The notes: a model not told the origin generated them from the letters alone. Counted from the first letter of the stretch, positions 1 through 9,288 are shown. The stretch: 64,000 bases of DNA from Streptococcus sanguinis (GCF_900475275.1 NZ_LS483364.1:186001-250000), one strand, 5' to 3'. Numbers and translations are program-made.

Positions 1-17
1 TATATTATACTAACAGC

Positions 18-105
18 GTAAACAAAGACCTCCTAACTTTGTTTAAAAATCCTAAACTTTTTTCATAATAATCTCCTGAAAGTCACCCCAGTGGTGGCTT
101 TTGCT
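18..105 (+). ncRNA. csRNA-type small RNA, copy 1
   Basis: The sequence shows a -10 box TATACT at 6-11, then a hairpin (AAACAAAG pairing with CTTTGTTT) whose loop carries CCTCCTAA. A single-stranded stretch with CATAATAATCTCC follows, then a GC hairpin (81-99) with a T-rich tail. The loop and the linker are complementary to Shine-Dalgarno sites and to a start codon. This matches the cia-dependent small RNAs of streptococci, which block translation of target mRNAs. A second copy lies at 17944. The CiaR box would lie upstream, outside the window. Confidence 0.82.
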
Positions 106-169
106 TTTTCTTAGAAGTGCGGCAGACTTGTGGTATAATGAGATAGACGACTAGAGATTTAGAAAGATA

Positions 170-640
170 ATGATGAATTATACGATTGAAGAAAAAGAAG
201 AATTTATGCGGGAAGCTTTAAAGGAGGCGGAGATTGCTCTGGCTCATGATGAAATTCCCATCGGCTGTGTCTTGGTTAAAGAAGGTAAGATTATCGGCCG
301 CGGTCACAATGCACGTGAGGAGCTGCAACGGGCTGTTATGCATGCGGAAATAATGGCTATCGAAGAGGCGAATCGGCATGAAAATAGCTGGCGCTTGCTG
401 GATACAACGCTTTTTGTAACCATTGAGCCCTGTGTCATGTGCAGTGGAGCAATCGGTCTAGCGCGCATTCCTCACGTTGTCTATGGAGCAGCAAATCAAA
501 AGTTTGGAGCAGCTGGAAGCCTTTACGATATTTTGACAGATGAGCGACTTAACCACCGTGTAGAGGTGGAGACAGGTGTCCTCCAAGAAGAGTGTGCTCA
601 AATCATGCAAGATTTTTTTAGAAATCGTCGCCAAAAGTAA
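170..640 (+). CDS. tadA: tRNA-specific adenosine deaminase
   Basis: Deaminates adenosine 34 to inosine in the anticodon of tRNA-Arg(ACG), a cytoplasmic zinc enzyme that lets one tRNA read several codons. The zinc and proton-shuttle motif HAE is at residues 58-60 and the PCVMC zinc ligands at 87-91, in the order expected for the CDA/dCMP deaminase fold. The length of 156 aa is normal. Two ATGs lie side by side (170 and 173) behind a weak ribosome site, so the start could be three bases later. An extended -10 box (TGG-TATAAT, 131-139) precedes it. SRP RNA follows directly, a common streptococcal arrangement. Confidence 0.95.
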   Translation: MMNYTIEEKEEFMREALKEAEIALAHDEIPIGCVLVKEGKIIGRGHNAREELQRAVMHAEIMAIEEANRHENSWRLLDTTLFVTIEPCVMCSGAIGLARIPHVVYGAANQKFGAAGSLYDILTDERLNHRVEVETGVLQEECAQIMQDFFRNRRQK

Positions 641-662
641 AAAAATGTGATATACTATTCAT

Positions 663-739
663 GGAGCAACAGTTTTGCGTGAAGCGGGTCAGGGGAGGAA
701 TCCAGCAGCCCTAAGCGATGTAAGCTGTGTGCTCTTTTT
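663..739 (+). ncRNA. ffs: signal recognition particle RNA (small bacterial type)
   Basis: The core GGTCAGG with GGAGGAATCCAGCAGCCC (about 688-711) is the conserved SRP RNA domain IV, where Ffh binds the asymmetric loop and the tetraloop GGAA is presented. GAGCAACAG at the 5' end pairs imperfectly with CTGTGTGCTC at the 3' end, followed by TTTTT. A TATACT -10 box at 651-656 lies the right distance upstream. Its length of about 77 nt fits the short Alu-less form of streptococci. Confidence 0.9.
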
Positions 740-753
740 CTATGCCTCTTAAC

Positions 754-1061
754 GAATCAACTCCGAAGGAGGAAGATGAGTTTAGAGACATTGACGCAGT
801 TTGAGCAAAGCGAGAACTAGGTTCCAATGTTGAATGAATCAAGCCTGAAAGGCGCAGATGAATCTTAGAGCAATGGATGCAGTTTTTCCCATAAGGGAAA
901 AATCTGTAAACCGGATAGAGTCTTTTAGTGAATTAAGTCCAAAGGACACAAAAGAACTTAGGTACATTGATGCAGTTTAAGCAAAGCTAGAACTAGGTTC
1001 CAATATTTAATGAGTCAAGCCTAAAAGGCGCAGATGAATATTGGAGCAGTGAATCTAGTTT
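754..1061 (+). repeat. four covarying hairpin repeats, arranged as a duplicated pair
   Basis: Four related units of 49-50 bp lie at 754-802, 836-885, 930-978 and 1012-1061. Each has GARTYAA, then an 11-bp hairpin, then an A/G-rich tail that mostly ends in GCAGTTT (CTAGTTT in the last unit). The hairpins are CTCC-GAA-GGAG, GCCT-GAA-AGGC, GTCC-AAA-GGAC and GCCT-AAA-AGGC, so paired bases change together. Units 1-2 and 3-4 are offset by exactly 176 bp and share a spacer containing AACTAGGTTCCAAT. Unit 4 adds an outer stem (CCAATATT 1000-1007 with AATATTGG 1037-1044) and a further AACTAG/CTAGTT pair. There is no coding frame, and it is not a BOX or RUP element as far as I can recognise. Confidence 0.75.
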
Positions 1062-1223
1062 GAACGGACCTGAAATGAATTCAGCTGACATTCAATCTTA
1101 AGAAGTATATTGGCTTTCTTGTCAATCAAAATTATTCTTCTCAATAGGGTTAAAATTTGCTGACTTACGCAAACGATTGCTTTCAGATGGTTTCTAGCTT
1201 TAGCCTATTTATAAAAAAATAAA

Positions 1224-1239
1224 TTGGAAGCGTTTTAAA
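1224..1239 (+). promoter_or_regulatory. cre-like CcpA site upstream of pgi
   Basis: TTGGAAGCGTTTTAAA differs from the cre consensus WTGNAARCGNWWWCAW at one position. It lies just upstream of the pgi -35 box (TTGCTA 1252-1257, 17-bp spacer, TATGAT 1275-1280), a position where CcpA can activate or modulate a glycolytic gene. Confidence 0.55.
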
Positions 1240-1308
1240 ACAATAAATTACTTGCTAAATAACTATGAAAGCGATATGATAGAGTGGAATAAAAAATGGA
1301 GGAATATC

Positions 1309-2658
1309 ATGTCACATATTAAATTTGATTATTCAAAAGTTTTAGATAAATTTGTTGCCCCACATGAAGTGGAGTACATGCAATCACAAGTAACAGCAGC
1401 GGATGAATTGATTCGTAAAGGAACTGGTGCTGGAAGCGACTTTTTAGGTTGGTTGGACCTTCCTGAAAATTACGACCGTGAAGAATTCGACCGCATCTTG
1501 AAGGCTGCTGAGCAAATCAAATCAGACAGTGATGTCTTGGTTGTTATCGGTATCGGTGGCTCTTACCTTGGTGCCAAAGCGGCTATCGACTTCTTGAACC
1601 ACCACTTTGCAAACTTGCAAACAAAAGAAGAGCGCAAAGCGCCACAAATCCTTTACGCTGGAAACTCAATTTCATCTACTTATCTTGCTGACCTGGTAGA
1701 GTATGTAGCAGACAAAGATTTCTCAGTAAACGTGATTTCTAAATCAGGTACAACAACTGAACCAGCTATCGCTTTCCGTGTCTTCAAAGAACTCTTGGTT
1801 AAGAAATACGGTCAAGAAGAAGCCAACAAACGTATCTATGCAACAACTGACCGCCAAAAAGGTGCCGTTAAAGTTGAAGCAGATGCCAACGGTTGGGAAA
1901 CATTTGTGGTTCCAGATGATATCGGTGGACGTTTTTCAGTCTTGACCGCAGTTGGTTTGCTTCCAATCGCTGCATCAGGAGCTGACATCAAAGCCCTTAT
2001 GGAAGGTGCCAACGCAGCTCGTAAAGACTACACTTCAGACAAAATTTCTGAAAACGAAGCTTACCAATACGCAGCGGTTCGTAACATCCTTTACCGCAAA
2101 GGTTATGCTACTGAAATCTTGGTAAACTACGAGCCATCACTTCAATACTTCTCAGAATGGTGGAAACAATTGGCTGGTGAATCAGAAGGGAAAGACCAAA
2201 AAGGGATCTACCCAACTTCAGCTAACTTCTCAACTGATTTGCACTCATTGGGTCAATTTATCCAAGAAGGAACTCGTATCATGTTTGAAACAGTTGTCCG
2301 TGTTGACAAACCTCGTAAGAACGTGATTATCCCTAGCTTGGAAGAAGACCTTGACGGACTTGGTTACCTTCAAGGAAAAGACGTTGACTTTGTAAACAAA
2401 AAAGCGACTGACGGTGTTCTTCTTGCCCACACAGACGGTGATGTACCAAACATGTACGTGACTCTTCCAGAGCAAGATGCCTTCACTCTTGGCTACACCA
2501 TCTACTTCTTCGAATTGGCCATCGCCCTTTCAGGTTACTTGAATGCCATCAACCCATTTGACCAACCAGGTGTTGAAGCATACAAGCGCAATATGTTTGC
2601 CCTTCTTGGTAAACCAGGATTTGAAGAGCTGAGCAAAGAATTGAATGCACGTTTGTAA
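1309..2658 (+). CDS. pgi: glucose-6-phosphate isomerase
   Basis: Interconverts glucose 6-phosphate and fructose 6-phosphate in glycolysis, cytoplasmic. The protein is 449 aa, the usual length. GIGGSYLGA (about residue 81) and SGTTTEPA (about 145) are the sugar-phosphate binding loops. I chose ATG 1309 because GGAGG lies at 1298-1302 and the first residues ([12 protein letters not shown]) match the family. Upstream in-frame codons overlap the promoter and cannot be translated. Codon use is strongly biased, as expected of a highly expressed gene. A terminator follows closely. Confidence 0.97.
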   Translation: MSHIKFDYSKVLDKFVAPHEVEYMQSQVTAADELIRKGTGAGSDFLGWLDLPENYDREEFDRILKAAEQIKSDSDVLVVIGIGGSYLGAKAAIDFLNHHFANLQTKEERKAPQILYAGNSISSTYLADLVEYVADKDFSVNVISKSGTTTEPAIAFRVFKELLVKKYGQEEANKRIYATTDRQKGAVKVEADANGWETFVVPDDIGGRFSVLTAVGLLPIAASGADIKALMEGANAARKDYTSDKISENEAYQYAAVRNILYRKGYATEILVNYEPSLQYFSEWWKQLAGESEGKDQKGIYPTSANFSTDLHSLGQFIQEGTRIMFETVVRVDKPRKNVIIPSLEEDLDGLGYLQGKDVDFVNKKATDGVLLAHTDGDVPNMYVTLPEQDAFTLGYTIYFFELAIALSGYLNAINPFDQPGVEAYKRNMFALLGKPGFEELSKELNARL

Positions 2659-2670
2659 TACGAAACGCAG

Positions 2671-2691
2671 CCTCCCTTTGGGAGGTTTTTT
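2671..2691 (+). terminator. intrinsic terminator of pgi
   Basis: CCTCCC-ttt-GGGAGG stem followed by TTTTTT. Confidence 0.9.
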
Positions 2692-2791
2692 GATTGGAAG
2701 AATAATTTATGTTATAATATTGTAAAATTTGTCATTATTTTTCAATGTTTTCGCAATATGACAAATCAATAAAATTTATAAGGAGAAAACC

Positions 2792-3649
2792 ATGTCAGAT
2801 AAAGATGGACAAGGTCAAGTGCAAGGGGCTTGGCAAGAAAATCAACCTAGCCAGCCAATGCAAGGGAATTTCCAGCAGATTCAGCCGCAAGGATTACCTG
2901 ATAAGAAGGGCAATATCGGAAAAGTCATAGGACTTTCAATTTTTGCTCTCATAATTGGTCTTTTGATTGGTAGCGGTTCAGTTTATTTTATCGGCAAGCA
3001 GGCGCAGACAAATAAGGATATGCAAAGGATTAAACGCTTAAGTAAGGCTCAGGAGGAAGCCAAAGAAAATGGCGACAGCTTTACTACAGACGGGCAGTCG
3101 GTTCAGTTTAATTGGACTTTGAAAGACTTGGGACGGTTGAGCTATACAAATGATGAAGGATTAGGTCTGACGGCTGATCAAATCGTTGAAACTTATGGCT
3201 TGGCTAGTTCAGCAGAATATGATCGCAATCGTCTGACACTCCGATGGGGCCCTTCTGTCAGGGACAAGGAGCAAAATATTTCTTTTCAATTTGATAAAGT
3301 TGACCAGAACTACTATCTGAGGCAAGTGGTAGTTGGAGATTCTTTTAAAGAATATAGAAAAGGGAAGGAAACGACAGATTGGAGCGTATTATCTCCCAAA
3401 GACCTTGAACGTTTGAAAGAAGGAGACAAGGAAACGGGTGAAGGAGGAACAGCTTTATCAGAGGTCCTGAAGAAGCATCCTGTGCCGTCAGAAATTGTCA
3501 TCACAACCGAACGTGACGTGGATAATAAGATTATCTCCAACCGTCTGATTGCTGAGGTGACTTATAAAACAGAAGATAGTTATAAATATCTTCTGTTTGT
3601 AGGCCAGCCAGATGGAAATTTCTTATATATAAAGTCAGAGGAAATGTAA
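2792..3649 (+). CDS. single-pass membrane protein, paralogue 1 of 3
   Basis: Function not recognised. The 285-aa protein has a Gln/Pro/Gly-rich cytoplasmic tail (residues 1-40), one membrane segment (about 43-67) and an outside domain. The outside domain carries two motifs shared with the next two genes: an FxW-x3-L-x2-L block ending in a YG pair (about 107-145), and GDKETGEGG with a following EV-x5-P (about 213-235). The second motif recalls BLIP/SmpA-like small folds, but that is only a resemblance. AAGGAG precedes the ATG, and an extended -10 box (TATAAT 2713-2718) lies upstream. The three genes are probably one operon. Confidence 0.75.
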   Translation: MSDKDGQGQVQGAWQENQPSQPMQGNFQQIQPQGLPDKKGNIGKVIGLSIFALIIGLLIGSGSVYFIGKQAQTNKDMQRIKRLSKAQEEAKENGDSFTTDGQSVQFNWTLKDLGRLSYTNDEGLGLTADQIVETYGLASSAEYDRNRLTLRWGPSVRDKEQNISFQFDKVDQNYYLRQVVVGDSFKEYRKGKETTDWSVLSPKDLERLKEGDKETGEGGTALSEVLKKHPVPSEIVITTERDVDNKIISNRLIAEVTYKTEDSYKYLLFVGQPDGNFLYIKSEEM

Positions 3650-3758
3650 GTTTTTAGTTATTTAGTTTATCTTTTGTGACTGACTGCTTTCAAAGCATTT
3701 CGTTATTAAAAGAGAACTGATAAGATTATTGGAAATAAACAAGAAAGAGGAAAGAAGA

Positions 3759-4664
3759 TTGACAGAACAGCAAACACAGCATTCTTTTGAGCCTTCAAGG
3801 AATGCTCAGTCGCAAGAGAAATTCCCGCATCATTTTCAACCTCAGCAAGGCCATGTTTCAAGTCCGCAGGGACCAACTCCGCCTTTGACCAAGAATAGAT
3901 CCTGGAGAGGAATCCTGATAGGCGGAGCCTTGCTCTCTCTTGGTCTTGGACTAATCGGAGGGGGAATCTGGGGATATAGAATGGGAGTAGCGGATGTCAT
4001 CAAAGGAGAATATCCTGTGCTTCATCCTTTGGCAGATGCTAGGGAATCAAAGAGAGATCAATCAGATCAGTACATTGACCCTGATACTACTGAGTTCAAG
4101 TGGGACATTGATAGTTTGTCAGAGTTACGGTTCAATACTATTCAGACAGATACGAATGGTACTTCTGTGGAAGATATTCTAGATAAATATGGCAAGGCTT
4201 TAAAAGAAGAAATCTCTCGTGACAGCCTTGATTTAGAGTGGGGAACGCTTCAAGATTCTGATGATGAGGAGGACTGGTCAATTTATTATACAGATCAAAC
4301 TGCTTCTCTGGATTTTGAGAAGAAAAAAGATGGTTTCTATCTGAATAGCCTTCATATCTATAATATTCGCTTTGAAGGAAGCAAACATAATGCTGAGGAC
4401 GAAGCGATGGCGGCTGATTACTTTGAAAAATTGAAAAAAGGCGATGCAAAGACTGGTAAGGATGGCATTTCCTATAAGGAAGTTTTTAAGGAATATGGCA
4501 GTCCGCGAAGTATCTCTATTCGTGTAGATGAAGATTTCAATGAGGATACTAGTCAAACCATTATGGAGGCGGCTTATGACGCTCCTAATGATGGAACTTA
4601 TAGGTTGTTATTCGTTCAGCAGGAGGACGGAAACTATCTTTTGTCCACTACTGCCAATAAATAA
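3759..4664 (+). CDS. single-pass membrane protein, paralogue 2 of 3
   Basis: A 301-aa protein of the same plan as its neighbours: Gln/His/Pro-rich tail (1-45), one membrane segment (about 51-72) and an outside domain with the FKW-x3-L-x2-L block and GDAKTGKDG plus EV-x5-P motif. I chose TTG 3759 (MTEQQTQ) because AGAGG lies 8 bases upstream and both paralogues also begin MS(D/E)-polar-rich. An in-frame TTG at 3729 has no ribosome site. The outside domain is very acidic. Function unknown. Confidence 0.7.
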   Translation: MTEQQTQHSFEPSRNAQSQEKFPHHFQPQQGHVSSPQGPTPPLTKNRSWRGILIGGALLSLGLGLIGGGIWGYRMGVADVIKGEYPVLHPLADARESKRDQSDQYIDPDTTEFKWDIDSLSELRFNTIQTDTNGTSVEDILDKYGKALKEEISRDSLDLEWGTLQDSDDEEDWSIYYTDQTASLDFEKKKDGFYLNSLHIYNIRFEGSKHNAEDEAMAADYFEKLKKGDAKTGKDGISYKEVFKEYGSPRSISIRVDEDFNEDTSQTIMEAAYDAPNDGTYRLLFVQQEDGNYLLSTTANK

Positions 4665-4694
4665 AACAGAACTCAAATAATAAAAGGAGAAACG

Positions 4695-5708
4695 ATGTCA
4701 GAACAAAATAAACCGCAGGAACAATCTTTAGAAGGATTGGCTCCGTACCCGCAGCAAGTCCAGTCATCAGACTCAGGACAATTTGTAGCTAACTCAACAG
4801 AGGGGCAGCCTCTCCCAGTAGAAGGGGGCAGTCCTGAAATGCCGAATCCTAATCAAGATTTTGGCGTTCAGCAACCCATTTTTGATGCTCCTCAGCAACA
4901 GATGCCTCAGCAGGATAATTGGGGAAATCCCGCTTTTCAAGAAGCAATTCCTCAGGGATTTAATCCAGCTGGTCAGAACTTTGCCGGACCACAGCAAGCT
5001 GCAAACTTCGCTGCCCAGCCAAGTCCAGAGCCAAAGAAAAATAGTACGGGCAAGCTGATAGGATTTTTAGGAATAGGTCTGGCAGCAGGACTATTGCTAG
5101 GGGGTCTTGGCGGCTATTTCCTAAATGATTTTATGGGTGGGGGAAGTGTGCCAAGTCTGTCTCGAAAGGGACATCAAAGCGATGTTGCTTCTTTTGTGGC
5201 TCCGTCAAAAGAGGATGTATATGAGTGGGAAGTGAAAGACCTTGAAAAGCTGAGCATTGTTAGTGCGGATGATGAAGGATTGACCCCTGAACAAGTAGTC
5301 AAAGATTTTGGCTTGGCCAGCAGTGTGACGTTTCAAGAAGAAGGGCTCTCATTGTCTTGGTTGCCTGACTCTAGTTATACCACTCTGACCTTTATGAAAC
5401 ACGAGGATGGCAGCTACCATCTTCAGGGTATGAGTATTATGCCCGGTAGTGACGACTATGATAAAAAGGTATCTGGCCAGATTACAGAGAGCTTAAAGAC
5501 GGGTGATGCGGAAACAGGCGAGGGCGGTTCTTCCTTTAAAGAAGTAATCAAGGAATACCCAGAATATCAACATATCTCAGTTTATGGGGATGGTGAATCA
5601 GAGCCGAAGATGCTTGTAAACTATGAAACCTCTTCAAATAAGGAGATAACTTTGACTTTTATCCGTCAGGAAAACGGACAGTATCTATTGAGTAATCTTT
5701 CTAAATAG
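4695..5708 (+). CDS. single-pass membrane protein, paralogue 3 of 3
   Basis: A 337-aa protein with the longest tail of the three, about 115 residues rich in Gln, Pro, Asn and Ala, then one membrane segment (about 120-145) and the shared outside domain (YEW-x3-L-x2-L; GDAETGEGG with EV-x5-P). AAAGGAGAAACG precedes the ATG. The outside domains of the three are alike while the tails differ in length and composition, which suggests one conserved external job and fast-changing disordered cytoplasmic parts. Function unknown. Confidence 0.75.
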   Translation: MSEQNKPQEQSLEGLAPYPQQVQSSDSGQFVANSTEGQPLPVEGGSPEMPNPNQDFGVQQPIFDAPQQQMPQQDNWGNPAFQEAIPQGFNPAGQNFAGPQQAANFAAQPSPEPKKNSTGKLIGFLGIGLAAGLLLGGLGGYFLNDFMGGGSVPSLSRKGHQSDVASFVAPSKEDVYEWEVKDLEKLSIVSADDEGLTPEQVVKDFGLASSVTFQEEGLSLSWLPDSSYTTLTFMKHEDGSYHLQGMSIMPGSDDYDKKVSGQITESLKTGDAETGEGGSSFKEVIKEYPEYQHISVYGDGESEPKMLVNYETSSNKEITLTFIRQENGQYLLSNLSK

Positions 5709-5727
5709 AATAAATGAATAGGAGTTC

Positions 5728-5823
5728 TTGTCTCATAAGCTGGAAGCTCTGAACGGTACGCAAAAGATCAAAATGACCATTGACGCCAACACTGGAAACA
5801 TTTTGAACGAAAGAATTAAATAA
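5728..5823 (+). pseudogene. C-terminal remnant of a PepSY-like protein
   Basis: An open stretch encodes KMTIDANTGNIL near its end, which resembles the strand that closes PepSY domains (IDaxTGxIl). It has no plausible complete start and is only about 31 codons long, so it looks like the tail of a deleted gene. Confidence 0.45.
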
Positions 5824-5859
5824 TATCGTTGGTATATAAGTTTGGAATTGCTTTGTTAG

Positions 5860-5885
5860 GCACGGACGAGAGTTCGTGTCTTTTT
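5860..5885 (+). terminator. intrinsic terminator
   Basis: An 8-bp stem (GCACGGAC with GTTCGTGT, two G-U pairs), loop GAGA, then CTTTTT. The 5709-6058 interval holds this terminator, the PepSY remnant and the dapH promoter (TTGCAA 5923-5928; extended TGT-TATAAT 5941-5949). Confidence 0.8.
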
Positions 5886-6058
5886 ACAATCTGTATCTCA
5901 TGTAGAGAGTCTTATAGGAGTTTTGCAATCCCCTTTTTTGTGTTATAATATTGTCTAATCAAGCTTCTTGGTTTACATCAATTGTTCTTCAAGTTGTTGG
6001 AGATTGAGGAGATAAACAAACTAAAAGGCTAAATCATTCACGAATCGAGGGAAAAATC

Positions 6059-6757
6059 ATGTCTGCTACTAAAATGAACGCTCAAGAAATTATCAAATTT
6101 ATCGCTGATGCCAAGAAAAAAACTCCGGTCAAGGTGACCTTTGATGGAGAATTGCACGGATCGATTCCTTGGTCTGTTGTGAAGTTAGGCAATGTTCTTT
6201 TTGGGGATTGGGAAGAAATCAAGCCACTCCTAGTGAACTTAGAGGAGAATAAGACCTATGTCGTAGAGCAGGATGCCCGCAACTCAGCGGTGCCGCTTTT
6301 GGACAAGCGCGATATCAATGCCCGTATTGAGCCGGGCGCTATTATCCGTGACCAAGTTGAAATTGGCGACAATGCTGTCATCATGATGGGGGCGGTCATC
6401 AATATCGGTGCAGAAATTGGTGCTGGGACCATGATTGATATGGGTGCTATTCTAGGTGGCCGAGCGATTGTCGGCAAAAACAGTCATGTCGGTGCTGGTG
6501 CGGTTCTGGCGGGAGTCATTGAGCCTGCTAGTGCTGAGCCAGTTCGGGTTGGAGACAATGTGCTGATTGGTGCCAATGCGGTTGTGATTGAAGGTGTACA
6601 AATTGGCAGTGGTTCCGTTGTTGCGGCTGGTGCGATTGTGACCCAGGATGTTCCGGAAAATGTAGTGGTTGCTGGTGTTCCGGCACGAGTTATCAAGACC
6701 ATTGACGAAAAGACCCAGCAGAAGACAGCTCTGGAAGACGCCCTGCGTACTCTTTAA
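6059..6757 (+). CDS. dapH: 2,3,4,5-tetrahydropyridine-2,6-dicarboxylate N-acetyltransferase
   Basis: Acetylates tetrahydrodipicolinate with acetyl-CoA in the acetylase branch of lysine/diaminopimelate synthesis. The 232-aa protein has an N-terminal alpha domain and, from about residue 90 to 200, hexapeptide repeats ([20 protein letters not shown] and similar) that form a left-handed beta helix. GAGGG precedes ATG 6059. The next gene encodes the matching deacetylase, which supports the pathway call. Streptococci use lysine in the peptidoglycan cross-link, so this feeds wall and protein synthesis. Confidence 0.95.
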   Translation: MSATKMNAQEIIKFIADAKKKTPVKVTFDGELHGSIPWSVVKLGNVLFGDWEEIKPLLVNLEENKTYVVEQDARNSAVPLLDKRDINARIEPGAIIRDQVEIGDNAVIMMGAVINIGAEIGAGTMIDMGAILGGRAIVGKNSHVGAGAVLAGVIEPASAEPVRVGDNVLIGANAVVIEGVQIGSGSVVAAGAIVTQDVPENVVVAGVPARVIKTIDEKTQQKTALEDALRTL

Positions 6758-6833
6758 AAATAGCATAAATTTGAATTGATTGGGTGTGGCCCAACACTTT
6801 GACTGGTCTGACAAGATTTTAAAGGAAAGAAAA

Positions 6834-7967
6834 ATGCTTGATTATCTGAACATTCGCCGTGATTTACACCAGATACCAGAAATCGGTCTGGAAGAATACA
6901 AGACTCATGCCTACCTGATGCAGGTCATTGATGGACTGACAGCTGGCCTAGACTTTGTGGAAATCCGAACTTGGCGGACTGGTATTTTGGTCTTTATCAA
7001 GGGAAGTTCACCAGATAAGACGATTGGCTGGCGGACAGATATTGATGGTTTGCCGATTGTGGAGGATACAGGACTGGACTTTGCCAGTACTCATGAAGGT
7101 CGCATGCATGCCTGCGGACATGATATGCACATGACGGTGGCTCTAGGTCTGCTGGAACAAGCTGTGAGCGCTCAGCCTACCCACAATCTGCTCTTTCTCT
7201 TTCAGCCTGCTGAGGAAAATGAAGCTGGCGGTATGCTCATGTACGAAGACGGTGCCTTTGGCGACTGGCTGCCAGATGAGTTTTACGGTCTCCATGTGCG
7301 ACCAGACCTCAAGGTCGGCGATATTGCCACTAATAGAGGAACGCTCTTTGCTGGCACCTGTGAAGTCAAGCTGACTTTTAAGGGTAAGGGGGGCCATGCG
7401 GCCTTTCCTCATGAAGCCAATGATGCTTTGGTGGCGGCTAGCTACTTTATCACCCAGGTGCAGACCATTGTCAGTCGCAATGTCGATCCTATCGAGGGGG
7501 CGGTTGTAACCTTTGGTTCGCTCCATGCTGGCACGACCAACAATGTCATCGCAGAAACGGCCTTTTTGCATGGCACCATTCGGACTCTGACTCAGGAGAT
7601 GAATCTCTTGACTCAGAAGCGCTTACGGGAAATAGCAGAGGGCATAGCCCAAAGTTTCGGTCTGGAATTGGACTTGGAGCTTAAACAAGGTGGCTACCTA
7701 CCTGTAGAAAATCATCCTGACCTAGCAGACGAATTGATGGACTTTTTCCAGAAGGAAGAAGGAGTGCAGTTGATTGATATTGCGCCGGCTATGACAGGTG
7801 AGGACTTCGGCTATCTGCTCAGTAAGGTCAAGGGTGTCATGTTCTGGCTGGGAGTGGACAGTCCCTATGCCCTCCATCATCCCAAGATGGCACCGGATGA
7901 GGCCGCACTGCCCTTTGCTATTGAAAAAATTGGGAAATTCCTAGATTATAAAATCAACGAAAGATAA
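6834..7967 (+). CDS. N-acetyldiaminopimelate deacetylase (M20 family)
   Basis: Removes the acetyl group from N-acetyl-LL-diaminopimelate, the step after DapH and the aminotransferase. M20 metallopeptidase motifs are visible: HACGHDMH (residues 92-99) and PAEENEAGG (about 128-136), with a closing HHP near the C-terminus. I chose ATG 6834 because AAAGGAAAG lies just upstream and the protein (377 aa, [16 protein letters not shown]) starts like the family. A longer in-frame extension to 6780 lacks a ribosome site. The specific substrate rests on the dapH neighbour. Confidence 0.9.
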   Translation: MLDYLNIRRDLHQIPEIGLEEYKTHAYLMQVIDGLTAGLDFVEIRTWRTGILVFIKGSSPDKTIGWRTDIDGLPIVEDTGLDFASTHEGRMHACGHDMHMTVALGLLEQAVSAQPTHNLLFLFQPAEENEAGGMLMYEDGAFGDWLPDEFYGLHVRPDLKVGDIATNRGTLFAGTCEVKLTFKGKGGHAAFPHEANDALVAASYFITQVQTIVSRNVDPIEGAVVTFGSLHAGTTNNVIAETAFLHGTIRTLTQEMNLLTQKRLREIAEGIAQSFGLELDLELKQGGYLPVENHPDLADELMDFFQKEEGVQLIDIAPAMTGEDFGYLLSKVKGVMFWLGVDSPYALHHPKMAPDEAALPFAIEKIGKFLDYKINER

Positions 7968-7987
7968 GGAAAAGGTGGACGAGCTGC

Positions 7988-8527
7988 ATGAAAAAAGAGC
8001 TGAGACAAACTGTGCTGAACCAGATGAAGAAACTGACAGGAAAAGAAAAAGAGCAGGCAGATAACTGGCTGACCCAGCACTTGCTCAGTTCAGCAGCTTA
8101 TCAAAACGCTCAGGTTATCGCTACCTATCTTTCTATGCCGCATGAAGTCTCAACTGCATCCTTTATCAAGCAGGCTCAGTTGGACGGCAAGCGGGTTTTA
8201 GTGCCCAAAACCTATGGCCAGGGTCGGATGATATTTGTGGATTATGATGAAAGTTGCCTGCAAAAAAGCTCTTTTGGTCTTATGGAGCCGATAAGTGAAG
8301 AGGCTGTGGACAAGACAGAAATTGATCTGATTCATGTGCCGGGTGTGGTTTTCAATTCTCAAGGCTTTCGGATCGGTTACGGCGGTGGCTACTATGACCG
8401 CTATCTGGCTGATTTTGCAGGAGCATCCATCAGCAGCATCTATAGTTTTCAACAGTCTGATTTTGAGCCTGATTATCACGATATAGCAGTAAAGGAAGTA
8501 CTGATTTATGAACTACATCTACGATAA
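7988..8527 (+). CDS. 5-formyltetrahydrofolate cyclo-ligase
   Basis: ATP-dependent conversion of 5-formyl-THF to 5,10-methenyl-THF, returning an inert folate to the one-carbon pool. The 179-aa protein carries the hallmark GYGGGYYDRYL (130-140) near the C-terminus and a basic N-terminal ATP-binding region. It follows the deacetylase by 20 bases and overlaps the rhomboid gene by 20 bases, so the four genes from dapH onwards are probably co-transcribed. Confidence 0.93.
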   Translation: MKKELRQTVLNQMKKLTGKEKEQADNWLTQHLLSSAAYQNAQVIATYLSMPHEVSTASFIKQAQLDGKRVLVPKTYGQGRMIFVDYDESCLQKSSFGLMEPISEEAVDKTEIDLIHVPGVVFNSQGFRIGYGGGYYDRYLADFAGASISSIYSFQQSDFEPDYHDIAVKEVLIYELHLR

Positions 8528-9191
8528 AAAATATCCTGTGACCAGTGTTTTGTTAATTCTAACAACACTTGTCTTTGTGGGGATGCTGATTTTACGTGGC
8601 TTTTCTTATGCTGAAGCACAAACGGTCTTTGAATTTGGAGCAGTGTATTCTCCAACTATTATCATGAATCCCATTCAGATATGGCGCCTCTTTTCTGCTA
8701 TCTTTGTGCATATTGGCTTGGAGCACTTTGTGGTAAATGTTATTACTCTTTATTTTATTGGACGGCAGGCAGAAGATATTTTTGGCTCACGAAATTTCTT
8801 TCTGCTCTATATGATGTCTGGCCTAATGGGAAATATCTTTGTCTTCTTTTTCAGTCCAGATGCTCTATCAGCAGGAGCTTCAACCGCCTTGTTTGGACTT
8901 TTTGCCTCTATCGTGACCCTGCACTATGTCGTTCGCGACAGCTACATTCAGCAGCTGGGGCAGTCTTATATGACCTTGATTGTGGTCAATATCATCTTTA
9001 GTTTCATGCCTAGTATCAGTTTGGCGGGGCATTTGGGCGGTTTGATTGGTGGCATACTCTGTGCGGTCATTCTCCCTATCAAAAGCTCAAGCAATGCTTT
9101 TAAACCTGCTCAGCGCTGGCTAGTCTTGTTGGGCTATCTAGCCTTGGCTGCCCTTCTAATTTTTCTAGGCTTTCATCATTCCTTGATTTAA
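8508..9191 (+). CDS. rhomboid family intramembrane serine protease
   Basis: A 227-aa membrane protein with six or seven hydrophobic segments. The catalytic Ser lies in GAST (Ser125) and the catalytic His in AGHLGG (His175). HIGLEHFVVN (68-77) supplies the conserved His/Asn of the oxyanion site. It cleaves transmembrane segments; the substrate is unknown. The start overlaps the preceding gene. The pairing of the cyclo-ligase with a rhomboid gene is common in low-GC Gram-positives. Confidence 0.92.
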   Translation: MNYIYDKKYPVTSVLLILTTLVFVGMLILRGFSYAEAQTVFEFGAVYSPTIIMNPIQIWRLFSAIFVHIGLEHFVVNVITLYFIGRQAEDIFGSRNFFLLYMMSGLMGNIFVFFFSPDALSAGASTALFGLFASIVTLHYVVRDSYIQQLGQSYMTLIVVNIIFSFMPSISLAGHLGGLIGGILCAVILPIKSSSNAFKPAQRWLVLLGYLALAALLIFLGFHHSLI

Positions 9192-9220
9192 CAAGTGTGT
9201 ATAAATAACTAACGATATAT

Positions 9221-9247
9221 AAAAAAGAGGTTAAAAACCTCTTTTTT
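9221..9247. terminator. bidirectional terminator between rhomboid gene and galU
   Basis: AAAAAAGAGGTT-aaa-AACCTCTTTTTT works on both strands between two convergent genes. Confidence 0.9.
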
Positions 9248-9288
9248 ATAGCTGAAATTTTATTTTCAACGTTAGTTGTTTGAATCAA

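Noticed and set aside
754..1061. BOX element
   Set aside because: Unit sequences do not match the boxA, boxB or boxC sequences as I know them, and the unit layout differs.
1252..1308. Longer N-terminus of glucose-6-phosphate isomerase
   Set aside because: The extension overlaps the -35 and -10 boxes, and a good ribosome site serves ATG 1309.
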